Shown: in pieces, positions 1-7,289 of the stretch
How the letters are laid out: the number at the start of each line of letters is the position of its first letter
How positions within the stretch are numbered: position 1 is the stretch's first letter
Assembly (NCBI GenBank): GCA_017694945.1
Contig: JADIMA010000038.1
Location: 1-40,083, forward strand
Length of the DNA stretch: 40,083 nucleotides
Origin: Candidatus Merdivivens pullicola
GTDB taxonomy: Bacteria; Bacteroidota; Bacteroidia; Bacteroidales; UBA932
Direction: 5' to 3'
The notes under the pieces: model-generated
The model's input: the letters and a program-made list of their open reading frames with translations, nothing else
What the model was told of the DNA's origin: nothing
Database searches by the model: none
Translations under genes and position numbers: made by a program

Positions 1-139
1 GATAGTCCAGTGCCTTGGTCTTGTTTGATGCCTCGGTGCCGACACTTTTTCTGTCAGGATTTTCAGTCATTGTCTCTTTTGTGCAGGAGGCAGCCATGAT
101 TAGAACAAAAGACATGAGGATCAGCAGGTACTTTTTCAT
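1..139 (-). CDS. Lipoprotein, N-terminal fragment (runs off the window)
   Basis: The reverse strand from 139 to 1 translates as 46 residues with no stop, so the gene continues beyond the left edge. It opens with MKKYLLILMSFVLIMAASC, a short charged start, a hydrophobic core and a lipobox ending at Cys19, so signal peptidase II cleavage and lipidation are expected. The next residues (TKETMTENPDRKS) are polar linker. Nothing of the mature domain is visible and no function can be assigned. The gene is divergent from aspS, with about 206 bp between the two starts. Confidence 0.75.
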   Translation of the reverse strand, partial: MKKYLLILMSFVLIMAASCTKETMTENPDRKSVGTEASNKTKALDY

Positions 140-271
140 TTTCTTCTGCTTTTTAGTCGGTGATATTATCATTGTGTGTTTTGCCCGCTTTTCGGTGCGA
201 CAGGGCGGGGCTGAAGATGAACTGCCGTGCCTGCCTTCCCCTCGGGAAACAGGACATACAGAATGTGTGGA

Positions 272-279
272 CAAATCTA
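272..279 (-). promoter_or_regulatory. Candidate -7 box for the lipoprotein gene
   Basis: On the minus strand this reads TAGATTTG, matching the Bacteroidota sigma-ABfr -7 consensus TAnnTTTG. No TTTG -33 element is seen 19-21 bp upstream. The implied 5' leader is long (about 125 nt), so this is a tentative call. Confidence 0.35.
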
Positions 280-301
280 GCGAAATATTCTGAAATTTCC
301 C

Positions 302-309
302 TAATTTTG
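302..309 (+). promoter_or_regulatory. Candidate -7 box for aspS
   Basis: TAATTTTG followed by CAGG matches TAnnTTTG and lies 36 bp upstream of the aspS start, giving a leader of roughly 30 nt. No clear -33 TTTG is present. It is back-to-back with the opposing box at 272-279. Confidence 0.5.
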
Positions 310-345
310 CAGGTCGTTTGATTATTGGTTTGAAAAAATAAAAAT

Positions 346-2121
346 ATGTACAGGACACACACTTGCGGTCAGCTCCGCATATCAGATGTAGGAAAGACTG
401 TCACCCTTGCCGGATGGGTGCAGAAAGCAAGGAAGATGGGCGGTATGACTTTCATCGACCTGAGAGACCGTTACGGCATAACCCAGTTGGTGGCTTCGGA
501 TTCGGCTTCGCACGAACTCAATGAAGCAGCCCTCAGTCTCGGTCGTGAATATGTTATACAAGCCACGGGTACGGTTGCCGAAAGATCCAGTAAAAACCCT
601 AAGATGGATACCGGCGATATAGAGATAGTCCTTTCAGCAATCAAGATACTCAACAAGTCGGAAGTGCCTCCGTTCACAATCGAGGATGTGAGCGACGGCG
701 GAGAGGAGTTGAGGGCGAAATACAGGTATCTTGACCTGCGCCGCAATCCTCTGAAGAAGGCGTTGATGCTCCGTCACCGCATCGCTCACGAAGTCAGGAA
801 CTATCTGGACGAACAGGGCTTTCTTGAGATAGAAACCCCGTATCTGATTAAATCGACCCCGGAAGGTGCCAGGGATTTCGTGGTGCCGTCGAGGATGAAT
901 CCGGGACAGTTCTATGCCTTGCCTCAGAGTCCCCAGACTTTCAAACAGTTGCTCATGGTGGCAGGTTACGACAGGTATTTCCAGATTGTGCGCTGTTTCC
1001 GCGACGAAGACCTCAGGGCGGACAGGCAGCCGGAGTTCACGCAGATTGACTGCGAGATGTCTTTCGTCGAGCAGGAAGATGTGCTTGTCACTTTCGAGGG
1101 CATGATGAAAAGGCTTTTCAAGGCCATACACAATATAGACGTTAAAGAAGTTCCGAGGATGTCCTGGGCGGATGCAATGGACAATTACGGTTCCGACAAG
1201 CCTGACATACGTTTCGGGATGACAATCAAGGATGTGACTTCCATGATGCAGGGCAAGGGTTTCCAGGTATTCGATTCAGTCCAGTATGTGGGTGGAATAG
1301 CAGTGCCCGGGTGTGCCTCATATACGCGCAAACAGCTTGATGAGTTGACCGAGTGGGTAAAGCGTCCTCAGGTCGGTGCTAAGGGTCTCGTTTATATCAG
1401 ACTTAATGAAGACGGTTCGGTGAAGTCCTCTGTTGACAAGTTCTATACGCCTGAATATTTGCAGGAAGTCGCTGATGCGATGGGAGCGGCCAAAGGCGAC
1501 CTGATACTTATGCTTTGCGGCCCGCGCCGTAAAACACAGACGATGCTCGGAGTACTCAGAATAGAGATGGGACAGAGGCTCGGGTTTCGCAATCCGTTCG
1601 ATTTCGCCCCTCTTTGGGTGTGCGACTTCCCGCTGCTTGAATGGGATGATGAGACAGGAAGGTTCTATGCAATGCACCATCCGTTCACGGCTCCTAAACC
1701 GGCTCATCTGGACAAGTTCTACAGCAATGAAAAGTCGGATCTTGAGCAGGTGTGCGCTGACGCTTATGATTTCGTCCTGAACGGTACCGAACTCGGTGGA
1801 GGTTCCATAAGGATTCACGATGCAAAAGTACAGGCGAGGATGTTTGAGATACTCGGCTTTACAAAAGAAGATGCCGAATACAAGTTCGGCTTCATCATGA
1901 ACGCCTTTAAATACGGGGCGCCGCCTCACGGAGGTCTTGCTTTCGGTTTTGACAGGGTTTGTGCGCTGTTCGGAGGCCAGGAGACCATAAGGGATTATAT
2001 AGCGTTCCCTAAGAACAACCAGGGGCGTGATGTGATGATTGACGCTCCGTCTTATATAGACGATGTGCAGATGGATGAATTGATGATAAAATCCACTGCT
2101 CCGCGTGAAAGTGACAGGTAA
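346..2121 (+). CDS. aspS: Aspartate--tRNA ligase (bacterial type)
   Basis: This class IIb synthetase charges tRNA-Asp with aspartate in the cytoplasm. The 591-residue length matches the bacterial AspRS (about 590). Order of domains: an OB-fold anticodon-binding domain (about 1-110, with [20 protein letters not shown] at 23-42), the first part of the catalytic core with TPEGARDF (171-178), class II motif 2 in [18 protein letters not shown] (218-235), the bacterial GAD insertion (about 285-415), and motif 3 GGLAFGFDR (529-537). At the position that separates discriminating from non-discriminating enzymes (Leu30 in E. coli, His in non-discriminating forms) this protein has Met31, which suggests a discriminating enzyme; that is inference. 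The ATG follows an A-rich stretch with no Shine-Dalgarno. The YqeY-like gene begins 21 bp downstream and is probably cotranscribed. Confidence 0.97.
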   Translation: MYRTHTCGQLRISDVGKTVTLAGWVQKARKMGGMTFIDLRDRYGITQLVASDSASHELNEAALSLGREYVIQATGTVAERSSKNPKMDTGDIEIVLSAIKILNKSEVPPFTIEDVSDGGEELRAKYRYLDLRRNPLKKALMLRHRIAHEVRNYLDEQGFLEIETPYLIKSTPEGARDFVVPSRMNPGQFYALPQSPQTFKQLLMVAGYDRYFQIVRCFRDEDLRADRQPEFTQIDCEMSFVEQEDVLVTFEGMMKRLFKAIHNIDVKEVPRMSWADAMDNYGSDKPDIRFGMTIKDVTSMMQGKGFQVFDSVQYVGGIAVPGCASYTRKQLDELTEWVKRPQVGAKGLVYIRLNEDGSVKSSVDKFYTPEYLQEVADAMGAAKGDLILMLCGPRRKTQTMLGVLRIEMGQRLGFRNPFDFAPLWVCDFPLLEWDDETGRFYAMHHPFTAPKPAHLDKFYSNEKSDLEQVCADAYDFVLNGTELGGGSIRIHDAKVQARMFEILGFTKEDAEYKFGFIMNAFKYGAPPHGGLAFGFDRVCALFGGQETIRDYIAFPKNNQGRDVMIDAPSYIDDVQMDELMIKSTAPRESDR

Positions 2122-2142
2122 TATTTTTTAAAGGGTAAAATC

Positions 2143-2589
2143 ATGTTGGAAAAACAGATACAGAGCGACATGGTCGCTGCAATGAAGGCGAAAGAGACAG
2201 TACGCCTTGCTGCTTTGAGGGGAATCAAGGCTGAAATATTGTTGGCAAAGACTTCCGAAGGAGGTACAGGCGAAATTACTGATGCTGACATTATAAAGAT
2301 AATCCGCAAACTCGTCAAGCAACGTAAGGAAAGCGCCGAAATCTATTCCGGCCAGAACCGTCAGGATCTTGCTGACAACGAACTGGCTGAAGCGGCTGCA
2401 ATGGAAGTTTATCTTCCGGCACAGAAAAGCGAGGCGGAAATCGAAACCGAATTACGGAAAATCATAGAGGAGACGGGTGCAAAAAACCCTGCCGACATGG
2501 GCAGGGTAATGGGCATTGCCATGAAAAGGCTTTCAGGCGAGGCGGATGGAAAACTAATATCCACACTTGTCAAGAAGCTTCTTTCCTAA
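2143..2589 (+). CDS. GatB/YqeY domain protein
   Basis: A 148-residue all-helical protein of the YqeY family, related to the C-terminal tRNA-contacting tail domain of GatB (the amidotransferase that corrects mischarged Asp/Glu-tRNA). Family landmarks seen: the start LEKQIQSDMVAAMKAKE followed by RLAALRGIKAEI, then the helix IIRKLVKQRKESAEIY, and the C-terminal NPADMGRVMGIAMKRLSGEADGK segment. Length is normal for stand-alone YqeY (about 148-150). Its molecular role is not established; the neighbourhood with aspS fits a link to tRNA charging. The last 36 bases overlap the 3' end of the convergent mrp gene. Confidence 0.9.
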   Translation: MLEKQIQSDMVAAMKAKETVRLAALRGIKAEILLAKTSEGGTGEITDADIIKIIRKLVKQRKESAEIYSGQNRQDLADNELAEAAAMEVYLPAQKSEAEIETELRKIIEETGAKNPADMGRVMGIAMKRLSGEADGKLISTLVKKLLS

Positions 2590-3603
2590 ATCGAGAAACG
2601 CTTTCCCGTCAGGGCCATCGTTTAAGGCGGCAGGTGTTCCGGCATCTCCGCCTTCTCTTATGCTCTGGACTATGGGAATCTGTCCGAGAAGGTCTATGCC
2701 GTATTGGTCTGCCATCTTCTTTCCTCCGTCTTTGCCGAATATATAATAACGGTTTTCCGGAAGTTCGGCCGGGGTGAACCATGCCATGTTCTCAACAAGG
2801 CCGTAAATCGGTTTTCTGATATTTTCGTTGCGGAACATGTTCACACCCTTTTCCGCATCCGACAAGGCCACATCCTGCGGCGTTGTGACTATGATGGCTC
2901 CTGATAAAGGTATGTCATGTACTAATGAGATATGTATGTCTCCCGTTCCGGGAGGCAGGTCTATCAGAAGAAAATCAAGTTCTCCCCATCTTACCTGGAG
3001 TATCAGTTGTTTGAGCGCATTGCAGGCCATAGGCCCCCTCCATATAAGGGCCTGCCCCGGTTGGGCGAAATAACCGATGGACATCCATTTTACTCCGTAT
3101 TTTTCGATTGGAAGTATCAGTTCGTCCTCGCTGTCCGGTATCATGCCTTCCGTCCCGGTCATTTTCGGCACCGAAGGCCCATAGACATCGGCATCGGCCA
3201 GTCCTACCTTGTAGCCGAGACGGGCCAGGGCTATTGCAAGATTTACTGCCACGGTGGATTTTCCTACGCCGCCTTTTCCCGAGGAAACGGCGACTATCTT
3301 GCCGATATGCTCGATTTCGTCCATCCCCAGTTCAAGACCTGTCTGCTTTTTGGTCGGTTTGCGTTCCTTGAGGATGGTGCGGACTTCGGTTTCGCATTGT
3401 GGGGCAACTCTCTTGACGGCTGACTTGCATGCTGCGATAAGGTAATCCGTGAGAGGGTCGCGTCCCTGGAATCCAAGGGTTATCGTAACCTTGTCGTCCG
3501 TAATATCAACTCCCTCGACAATGCCGAGGGAGAGGATATCGCGATCTTTTGCAGGGTGTTCTACTTCCCTTAATGCCAAAAGTATCTGTTCTTGTGTAAT
3601 CAT
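2554..3603 (-). CDS. Mrp/ApbC-type P-loop ATPase, without CxxC
   Basis: A member of the Mrp/NBP35/ApbC family, whose studied members carry iron-sulfur clusters to apoproteins. An N-terminal MIP18/DUF59-like domain (about 1-80) is followed by the ParA/MinD-type ATPase with the deviant Walker A in SSGKGGVGKST (107-117). The ATG at 3603 gives MITQEQILLALREVEHP, the usual family start; a longer reading from a TTG at 3621 would overlap the upstream peptidase stop and is less likely. The cysteine pair that binds the bridging cluster in canonical members is not seen: after VENMAWF the sequence runs TPAELPENRYYIFG. I recall the same in other Bacteroidota Mrp proteins. It lies 7 bp downstream of the S46 peptidase gene and overlaps the yqeY-like gene 3' end by 36 bp. 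Confidence 0.9.
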   Translation of the reverse strand: MITQEQILLALREVEHPAKDRDILSLGIVEGVDITDDKVTITLGFQGRDPLTDYLIAACKSAVKRVAPQCETEVRTILKERKPTKKQTGLELGMDEIEHIGKIVAVSSGKGGVGKSTVAVNLAIALARLGYKVGLADADVYGPSVPKMTGTEGMIPDSEDELILPIEKYGVKWMSIGYFAQPGQALIWRGPMACNALKQLILQVRWGELDFLLIDLPPGTGDIHISLVHDIPLSGAIIVTTPQDVALSDAEKGVNMFRNENIRKPIYGLVENMAWFTPAELPENRYYIFGKDGGKKMADQYGIDLLGQIPIVQSIREGGDAGTPAALNDGPDGKAFLDLGKKLLDKCGY

Positions 3604-3610
3604 TTCAATA

Positions 3611-5698
3611 TTATTCGGCAAAGGTCATTTCATCCAGGAGGTATCCCGCTCCGCCGAACTTGTCAACGATGAACAGGACATACCTTATATCGACATTGAT
3701 GCACCTCTGGAGATCCGGTTCGAAAATGATGTCGCCGCTCATTGCCTCCCAGTTGCCGTCGAACGCAAGTCCGATGAGTTCGCCTTTGCTGTTCATTATA
3801 GGGCTTCCGGAGTTGCCGCCGGTAATGTCGTTGTTGCTGATGAAGGCGAGAGGCATTTTAAGTTCGCCGTCAACGGTCATTCCGTACTGGCCGAAATCCT
3901 TGGCTTCATAAAGTTCCTTCAGTTTTTCAGGAACTACGAATTCCCAATTGTCGGGATCTTCTTTTTCCATTACTCCGTCAAGGGTAGTGTAGTAGTTGTA
4001 GAAGACGGCGTCTCTCGGAGAGTAAGGTTTCACGCTTCCGTAGGTAAGTCTCATGGTGAGGTTGGCATCCGGATATATAGGCTGGCCTTTTTTCATTTCA
4101 AGCAGGCCGGCGGTGTATTCCTTCTTGCCCTCGTAATACTGCGGATAAGCATTGCTCATCTGATTTATTATCGGAATGAGTGCAGGCTGGATTTCGGACA
4201 GTATCCGTGAAGCGATGTCGTTGGCGAGGGTGTCGCCGTTGCTGCGTGCGGCAGCGAGTTTTTCCATCGAAGTGAAACAACTTTCGCCGTACATCTTGTC
4301 TATGAGTTCTTCGGTCGTATATTCATTGAATATAGGGAGGTAGTATTCAGGCGATACGTTTTCTTTGTATATTTCAATCATCCTTTTTGCCACCTTCTTG
4401 TCTGTAGCCATTGAATAATCTTTGAAAAATGCCTCGATTGCTTCGTCCGATGCTCCGTAATTAGCCATTGAGGCCATCTGGAGAAGTTCAATCTGATTGA
4501 TGGTTTCGATGAAGTACCTGTAAACATAGTTCGCCTCGGCCAGTTGTTCTACCGCCGAATTTATCTTGTCAAGTGCGCTTCCGTATGCTTCTTTACGGCT
4601 TTCTTTCGCATTTACCCATTCGGTGAATTCGGCTTCTTCGGCCTTTTTGCGTTCAATGATTCCGAGTTTTGCAAACGACTCGTTCATGCCTATCCATTTT
4701 TTCCAGCCGTTTGAGGAGCCTGCATATTTGCTTGCATACTGGATTTTCACCTTAGGGTCTGCCAGCATGTCTTCCATAAGAATGTCCTGGCGTTCGCCTC
4801 TTGCGTAGATGCTGATTGCGTTATTGATGTCGCGGGTCATTTCAAGTTCGGATGCGGCCATGTATCTGTTGGTCGTACCGGGGAAGCCTATAATCATGGT
4901 GAAGTCGCCTTCCTGGATTCCGTTGAGGGATATCGTGAGGTGGCGTTTAGGAGTGTAAGGAACATTGTCCTCTGAATATTCGGCAGGATTGTTGTCTTTG
5001 TCGGCATACACGCGGAACATCGAAAAGTCTCCGGTATGGCGCGGCCACATCCAGTTGTCGGTGTCGGCTCCGAATTTGCCTATCGAGGAAGGCGGCGCTC
5101 CCACGAAACGGATATCCTTGAATGTCTTGGTAATTATGAGGTAATAGGCGTTGTTGTTGTAAAAACTCTGTACTCTTGCATCGCAGTGCGGGTTTTCGGC
5201 AACGGCATTGCTTGTGAGCCTGTCTATGGCAGCCTGGATTGTAGAGTCGGCGTCGATGCCTTTTTTCTCTGCTGTCCTGCGCGCTTTCTCGATGTCTTTC
5301 GTCACATCGGTCATGCTTTCTACGAAAGTGACTGTAAGTCCTTCGCAAGGAAGTTCTTCGTCAAGGTTCATCGCCCAGTAGCCGTTGTTAAGGTAGTCGT
5401 GTTCTACGGAACTGAGTTTCTGTATGTTCGAATAACCGCAGTGGTGGTTGGTTACAAGCAGGCCCCTGTCGGAAATGAGTTCTCCCGTGCAGCCTCCCCC
5501 GAATTGGACTATTGCATCCTTGAGAGATGTGTTGTTGATGTTGTAAATGTCTTCGGCGCTGAGTTCAAGACCCATTTCGTGCATTGTGCCGATGTTCATT
5601 TTTTTCAGAAGAGGCAATAGCCACATTCCTTCGTCCGCTATTGCTGGAGTGACAGCAAGGATAACGGCGGCAGCCAGAATCGATAATCTTTTAATCAT
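3611..5698 (-). CDS. S46 family dipeptidyl-peptidase (DPP7-like)
   Basis: A secreted or periplasmic serine exopeptidase that removes dipeptides from oligopeptides, an activity known from Porphyromonas DPP7/DPP11. The 695 residues start with a signal peptide (MIKRLSILAAAVILAVTPAIA, about 1-21) followed by the family start DEGMWLLPLL. The chymotrypsin-type triad is readable: His86 in LVTNHHCGYSN, Asp224 in WPRHTGDFSMFR and Ser630 in GGNSGSPIMNS. Eighteen residues after the serine, at the P1 selectivity position (Gly673 in DPP7, Arg673 in DPP11), is Gly648 within LAFDGNWEAMSGD, predicting DPP7-like preference for hydrophobic P1 residues rather than Asp/Glu. It is followed 7 bp later by the Mrp gene, so the two are probably cotranscribed. 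Confidence 0.95.
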   Translation of the reverse strand: MIKRLSILAAAVILAVTPAIADEGMWLLPLLKKMNIGTMHEMGLELSAEDIYNINNTSLKDAIVQFGGGCTGELISDRGLLVTNHHCGYSNIQKLSSVEHDYLNNGYWAMNLDEELPCEGLTVTFVESMTDVTKDIEKARRTAEKKGIDADSTIQAAIDRLTSNAVAENPHCDARVQSFYNNNAYYLIITKTFKDIRFVGAPPSSIGKFGADTDNWMWPRHTGDFSMFRVYADKDNNPAEYSEDNVPYTPKRHLTISLNGIQEGDFTMIIGFPGTTNRYMAASELEMTRDINNAISIYARGERQDILMEDMLADPKVKIQYASKYAGSSNGWKKWIGMNESFAKLGIIERKKAEEAEFTEWVNAKESRKEAYGSALDKINSAVEQLAEANYVYRYFIETINQIELLQMASMANYGASDEAIEAFFKDYSMATDKKVAKRMIEIYKENVSPEYYLPIFNEYTTEELIDKMYGESCFTSMEKLAAARSNGDTLANDIASRILSEIQPALIPIINQMSNAYPQYYEGKKEYTAGLLEMKKGQPIYPDANLTMRLTYGSVKPYSPRDAVFYNYYTTLDGVMEKEDPDNWEFVVPEKLKELYEAKDFGQYGMTVDGELKMPLAFISNNDITGGNSGSPIMNSKGELIGLAFDGNWEAMSGDIIFEPDLQRCINVDIRYVLFIVDKFGGAGYLLDEMTFAE

Positions 5699-5749
5699 AA
5701 TTTATAAGGTTTTTGTTAATAAAAATTCCAAAGCCTTTCAAGTAATCTT

Positions 5750-5757
5750 CAAATATA
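5750..5757 (-). promoter_or_regulatory. Candidate -7 box for the S46 peptidase gene
   Basis: Reads TATATTTG on the minus strand, matching TAnnTTTG, 51 bp upstream of the peptidase start. A CAAA (TTTG on the minus strand) occurs at 5782-5785, but the 24-bp spacing is longer than the usual 19-21, so the -33 element is doubtful. Confidence 0.4.
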
Positions 5758-5780
5758 GTCAGATTAATTTGAAAACCTTG

Positions 5781-6383
5781 TCAAAAAAGCAGATTTTCGC
5801 CGTAAAGGTTGAAGCTCTTTCTATGGTAAGGGGTTGGGCCGAACATGTTTATGGCCTCTCTGTGTTCTTTTGTCGGGTAGCCTTTATTCTTGTTCCAACC
5901 GTATCGGGGGTATTCATCTGCAATGCGTTCCATATATTCGTCCCTGTAACATTTGGCCAGTACGGAAGCGGCGGCTATTGAAGCGAACCTGCTGTCTCCT
6001 TTTATCATGCAGACATGCGGGATGTCACGGTATGGCTTGAAACGGTTGCCGTCCACAAGGATGAGTTCGGGGGCGGCGCCGAGCATGTCCAGTGCTCCAT
6101 GCATTGCCTTGATGGATGCGTTCAGGATATTTATGCGGTCGATCTCTTCGGGCTGGATTGCGCATACGCCGTAAGATACCGCTTCGGCTTCGATGGCTTT
6201 GCGAACTATGTCGCGGTTTTTGCGGCTCATCTGCTTCGAGTCATTGAGGAGCGGGTGCATGAAGCCAGGAGGCAGTATTACGGCGGCGGCATATACGGGC
6301 CCGGCAAGGCATCCGCGCCCGGCTTCATCGCAGCCGGCTTCCAGTATTCCTTGTTTATAAAAATTGTCAAGATGTCCTTTCAC
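5781..6383 (-). CDS. rnhB: Ribonuclease HII
   Basis: This enzyme cleaves the RNA strand of RNA-DNA hybrids and misincorporated ribonucleotides in DNA. The 200-residue length is normal. Catalytic acidic residues are visible: Asp19 and Glu20 in GCDEAGRGCLAGPV, Asp111 in LILVDGNRF, and probably Asp148 in CYRDEYM. The GDSRFASIAAASVLAK segment (about 129-144) and the C-terminal GYPTKEHREAI are typical of RNase HII. The gene lies 31 bp downstream of the XRE regulator on the same strand, so the two may share a transcript. Confidence 0.96.
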   Translation of the reverse strand: MKGHLDNFYKQGILEAGCDEAGRGCLAGPVYAAAVILPPGFMHPLLNDSKQMSRKNRDIVRKAIEAEAVSYGVCAIQPEEIDRINILNASIKAMHGALDMLGAAPELILVDGNRFKPYRDIPHVCMIKGDSRFASIAAASVLAKCYRDEYMERIADEYPRYGWNKNKGYPTKEHREAINMFGPTPYHRKSFNLYGENLLF

Positions 6384-6414
6384 TTCTTTTTCGGGAAAAT
6401 TTTTGCGAAAATAG

Positions 6415-6789
6415 TCATTTTTCCCTTTTCCCGTTCTTGAGCATTGCGATGATTTCGTCTTTGGCTTTTACGAGTTCTTCAAGATTGCGGATCCGTTCAC
6501 GAAGTTCGGCGTTTTTCTCTGTCAGGGATTCAACCCCTTTCTCGTATTCTTCCTTCAGGACACTCTGTCTTTCTTCCGGGAGAGTGTAACCGAACAGCAG
6601 TTCGGAAGGGGATGTGTCCAGTATTTCGGCCAGTTTCAGGACTTTTTTGTTATACAGGCTGGTTTTCCCGTTTTCGATTTTACGGTAAGAGGTTACGGAA
6701 ATGTCAAGCAGGCCTGCCACGTATTCCTGAGACAGTCCCAGTTCTTTTCTTCTGTTGAAAAGAAATGTCTTTATTTCCCTTTCTCCCAT
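6415..6789 (-). CDS. XRE-family helix-turn-helix regulator with C-terminal coiled coil
   Basis: A 124-residue protein with a Cro/C1-type HTH at about residues 6-61 (FLFNRRKELGLSQEYVAGLL, then DISVTSYRKIENGKTSLYNK) and a predicted coiled coil at about 75-120 (heptad-like ESLTEKNAELRERIRNLEEL then VKAKDEIIAML), which is probably a dimerisation element. The target is unknown. The 170 bp upstream holds a -7 box and three direct repeats that look like an operator, so autoregulation is plausible. RNase HII follows on the same strand. The small C-terminal coiled coil in place of a ligand domain suggests a constitutive or protein-regulated repressor; this is inference. Confidence 0.88.
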   Translation of the reverse strand: MGEREIKTFLFNRRKELGLSQEYVAGLLDISVTSYRKIENGKTSLYNKKVLKLAEILDTSPSELLFGYTLPEERQSVLKEEYEKGVESLTEKNAELRERIRNLEELVKAKDEIIAMLKNGKREK

Positions 6790-6809
6790 TTCCCTTATGT
6801 AAATCGGAA

Positions 6810-6817
6810 CAAAAATA
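6810..6817 (-). promoter_or_regulatory. Candidate -7 box for the XRE regulator
   Basis: Reads TATTTTTG on the minus strand (TAnnTTTG), 20 bp before the regulator start codon. It lies immediately beside the direct repeats at 6825-6879, as expected for an operator overlapping the promoter. No -33 TTTG is evident. Confidence 0.45.
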
Positions 6818-6824
6818 GATTATA

Positions 6825-6879
6825 AAGGTTGTTATTGTGGATAACCTAAGGTTGTTATACTGTAATCAAAAGTTATTAT
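6825..6879. repeat. Three direct repeats AAGGTTGTTAT, operator-like
   Basis: AAGGTTGTTAT occurs at 6825-6835 and again at 6848-6858; a third copy with two mismatches, AAAGTTATTAT, lies at 6869-6879. Starts are 23 and 21 bp apart, close to two helical turns, so bound proteins would sit on one face. The middle copy is joined to an inverted half-site, giving the palindrome AACCTAAGGTT at 6843-6853. Location just upstream of the XRE regulator suggests its own binding site, but the repeats could also serve the gene to the right. Confidence 0.5.
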
Positions 6880-6959
6880 TTCACCACAAATCCTCAAAAA
6901 AATATAAAATACCACGGTAGAACGGGAGATTTATCGTTTTTTAAAGAATAGTTGTTCTT

Positions 6960-7199
6960 ATGCCGGTTATTTTTGTGCGTGTAATTGTTTGTGATATGGA
7001 AGATTCGTTTGACAGACTCGAGACACTGCTGTACAGGGAAAGGTTTTTTCTGAGACCTGATTTCAATATTCCCGTATTGTGCATGAATGCCGGTGCGGAT
7101 GAGGAGTCGTTTGACAAGTATCTTTTGGAAAATTTCGGAATAACCCTCAGGAAGATGATAAAGATATATATAGATGCCTATTTTAATAATATTTTATAA
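6960..7199 (+). CDS. Small protein resembling half of an AraC DNA-binding domain
   Basis: A 79-codon ORF; translation may instead begin at the ATG at 6996 (67 residues, MEDSFDRLETLLYRERFFL). From there, the pattern of a short helix, R-x-FFLRPDFNIPVL, a turn, DEESFDKYLLENFGITLRKMI and a following helix resembles the first HTH plus linker helix of Bacteroidota AraC-type regulators, where sequences such as 'YLNPELTLDTVAERLGTN' and 'YGKNFNTYIN' occupy the same places. It stops exactly where the second HTH would begin. It could be a small functional single-HTH protein or a remnant. It lies between the XRE operator region and the EF-G paralogue, in the same orientation as the latter, 90 bp upstream of it. 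Resemblance is by eye only. Confidence 0.5.
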   Translation: MPVIFVRVIVCDMEDSFDRLETLLYRERFFLRPDFNIPVLCMNAGADEESFDKYLLENFGITLRKMIKIYIDAYFNNIL

Positions 7200-7229
7200 T
7201 AAAGGTATAGGTTTTTTGAGAAAAAATCA

Positions 7230-7237
7230 TAACTTTG
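7230..7237 (+). promoter_or_regulatory. Candidate -7 box for the EF-G paralogue
   Basis: TAACTTTG matches TAnnTTTG and is 52 bp upstream of the EF-G start, giving a leader near 45 nt. There is no TTTG at the proper -33 distance (the nearest, 7215-7218, is only 11 bp away), which would fit a promoter that needs an activator. That last point is inference. Confidence 0.5.
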
Positions 7238-7289
7238 CGAAGTTTGGCGACAAAGAAATTCAAATAAATAATTAAAATAAAAGTTTAAA

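Noticed and set aside
153-362. Minus-strand ORF between the lipoprotein and aspS
   Set aside because: It overlaps the aspS promoter and start, and its product is low-complexity with no recognisable family.
3603-3621. Longer mrp reading from a TTG at 3621
   Set aside because: It would overlap the peptidase stop; the ATG at 3603 gives the family start.
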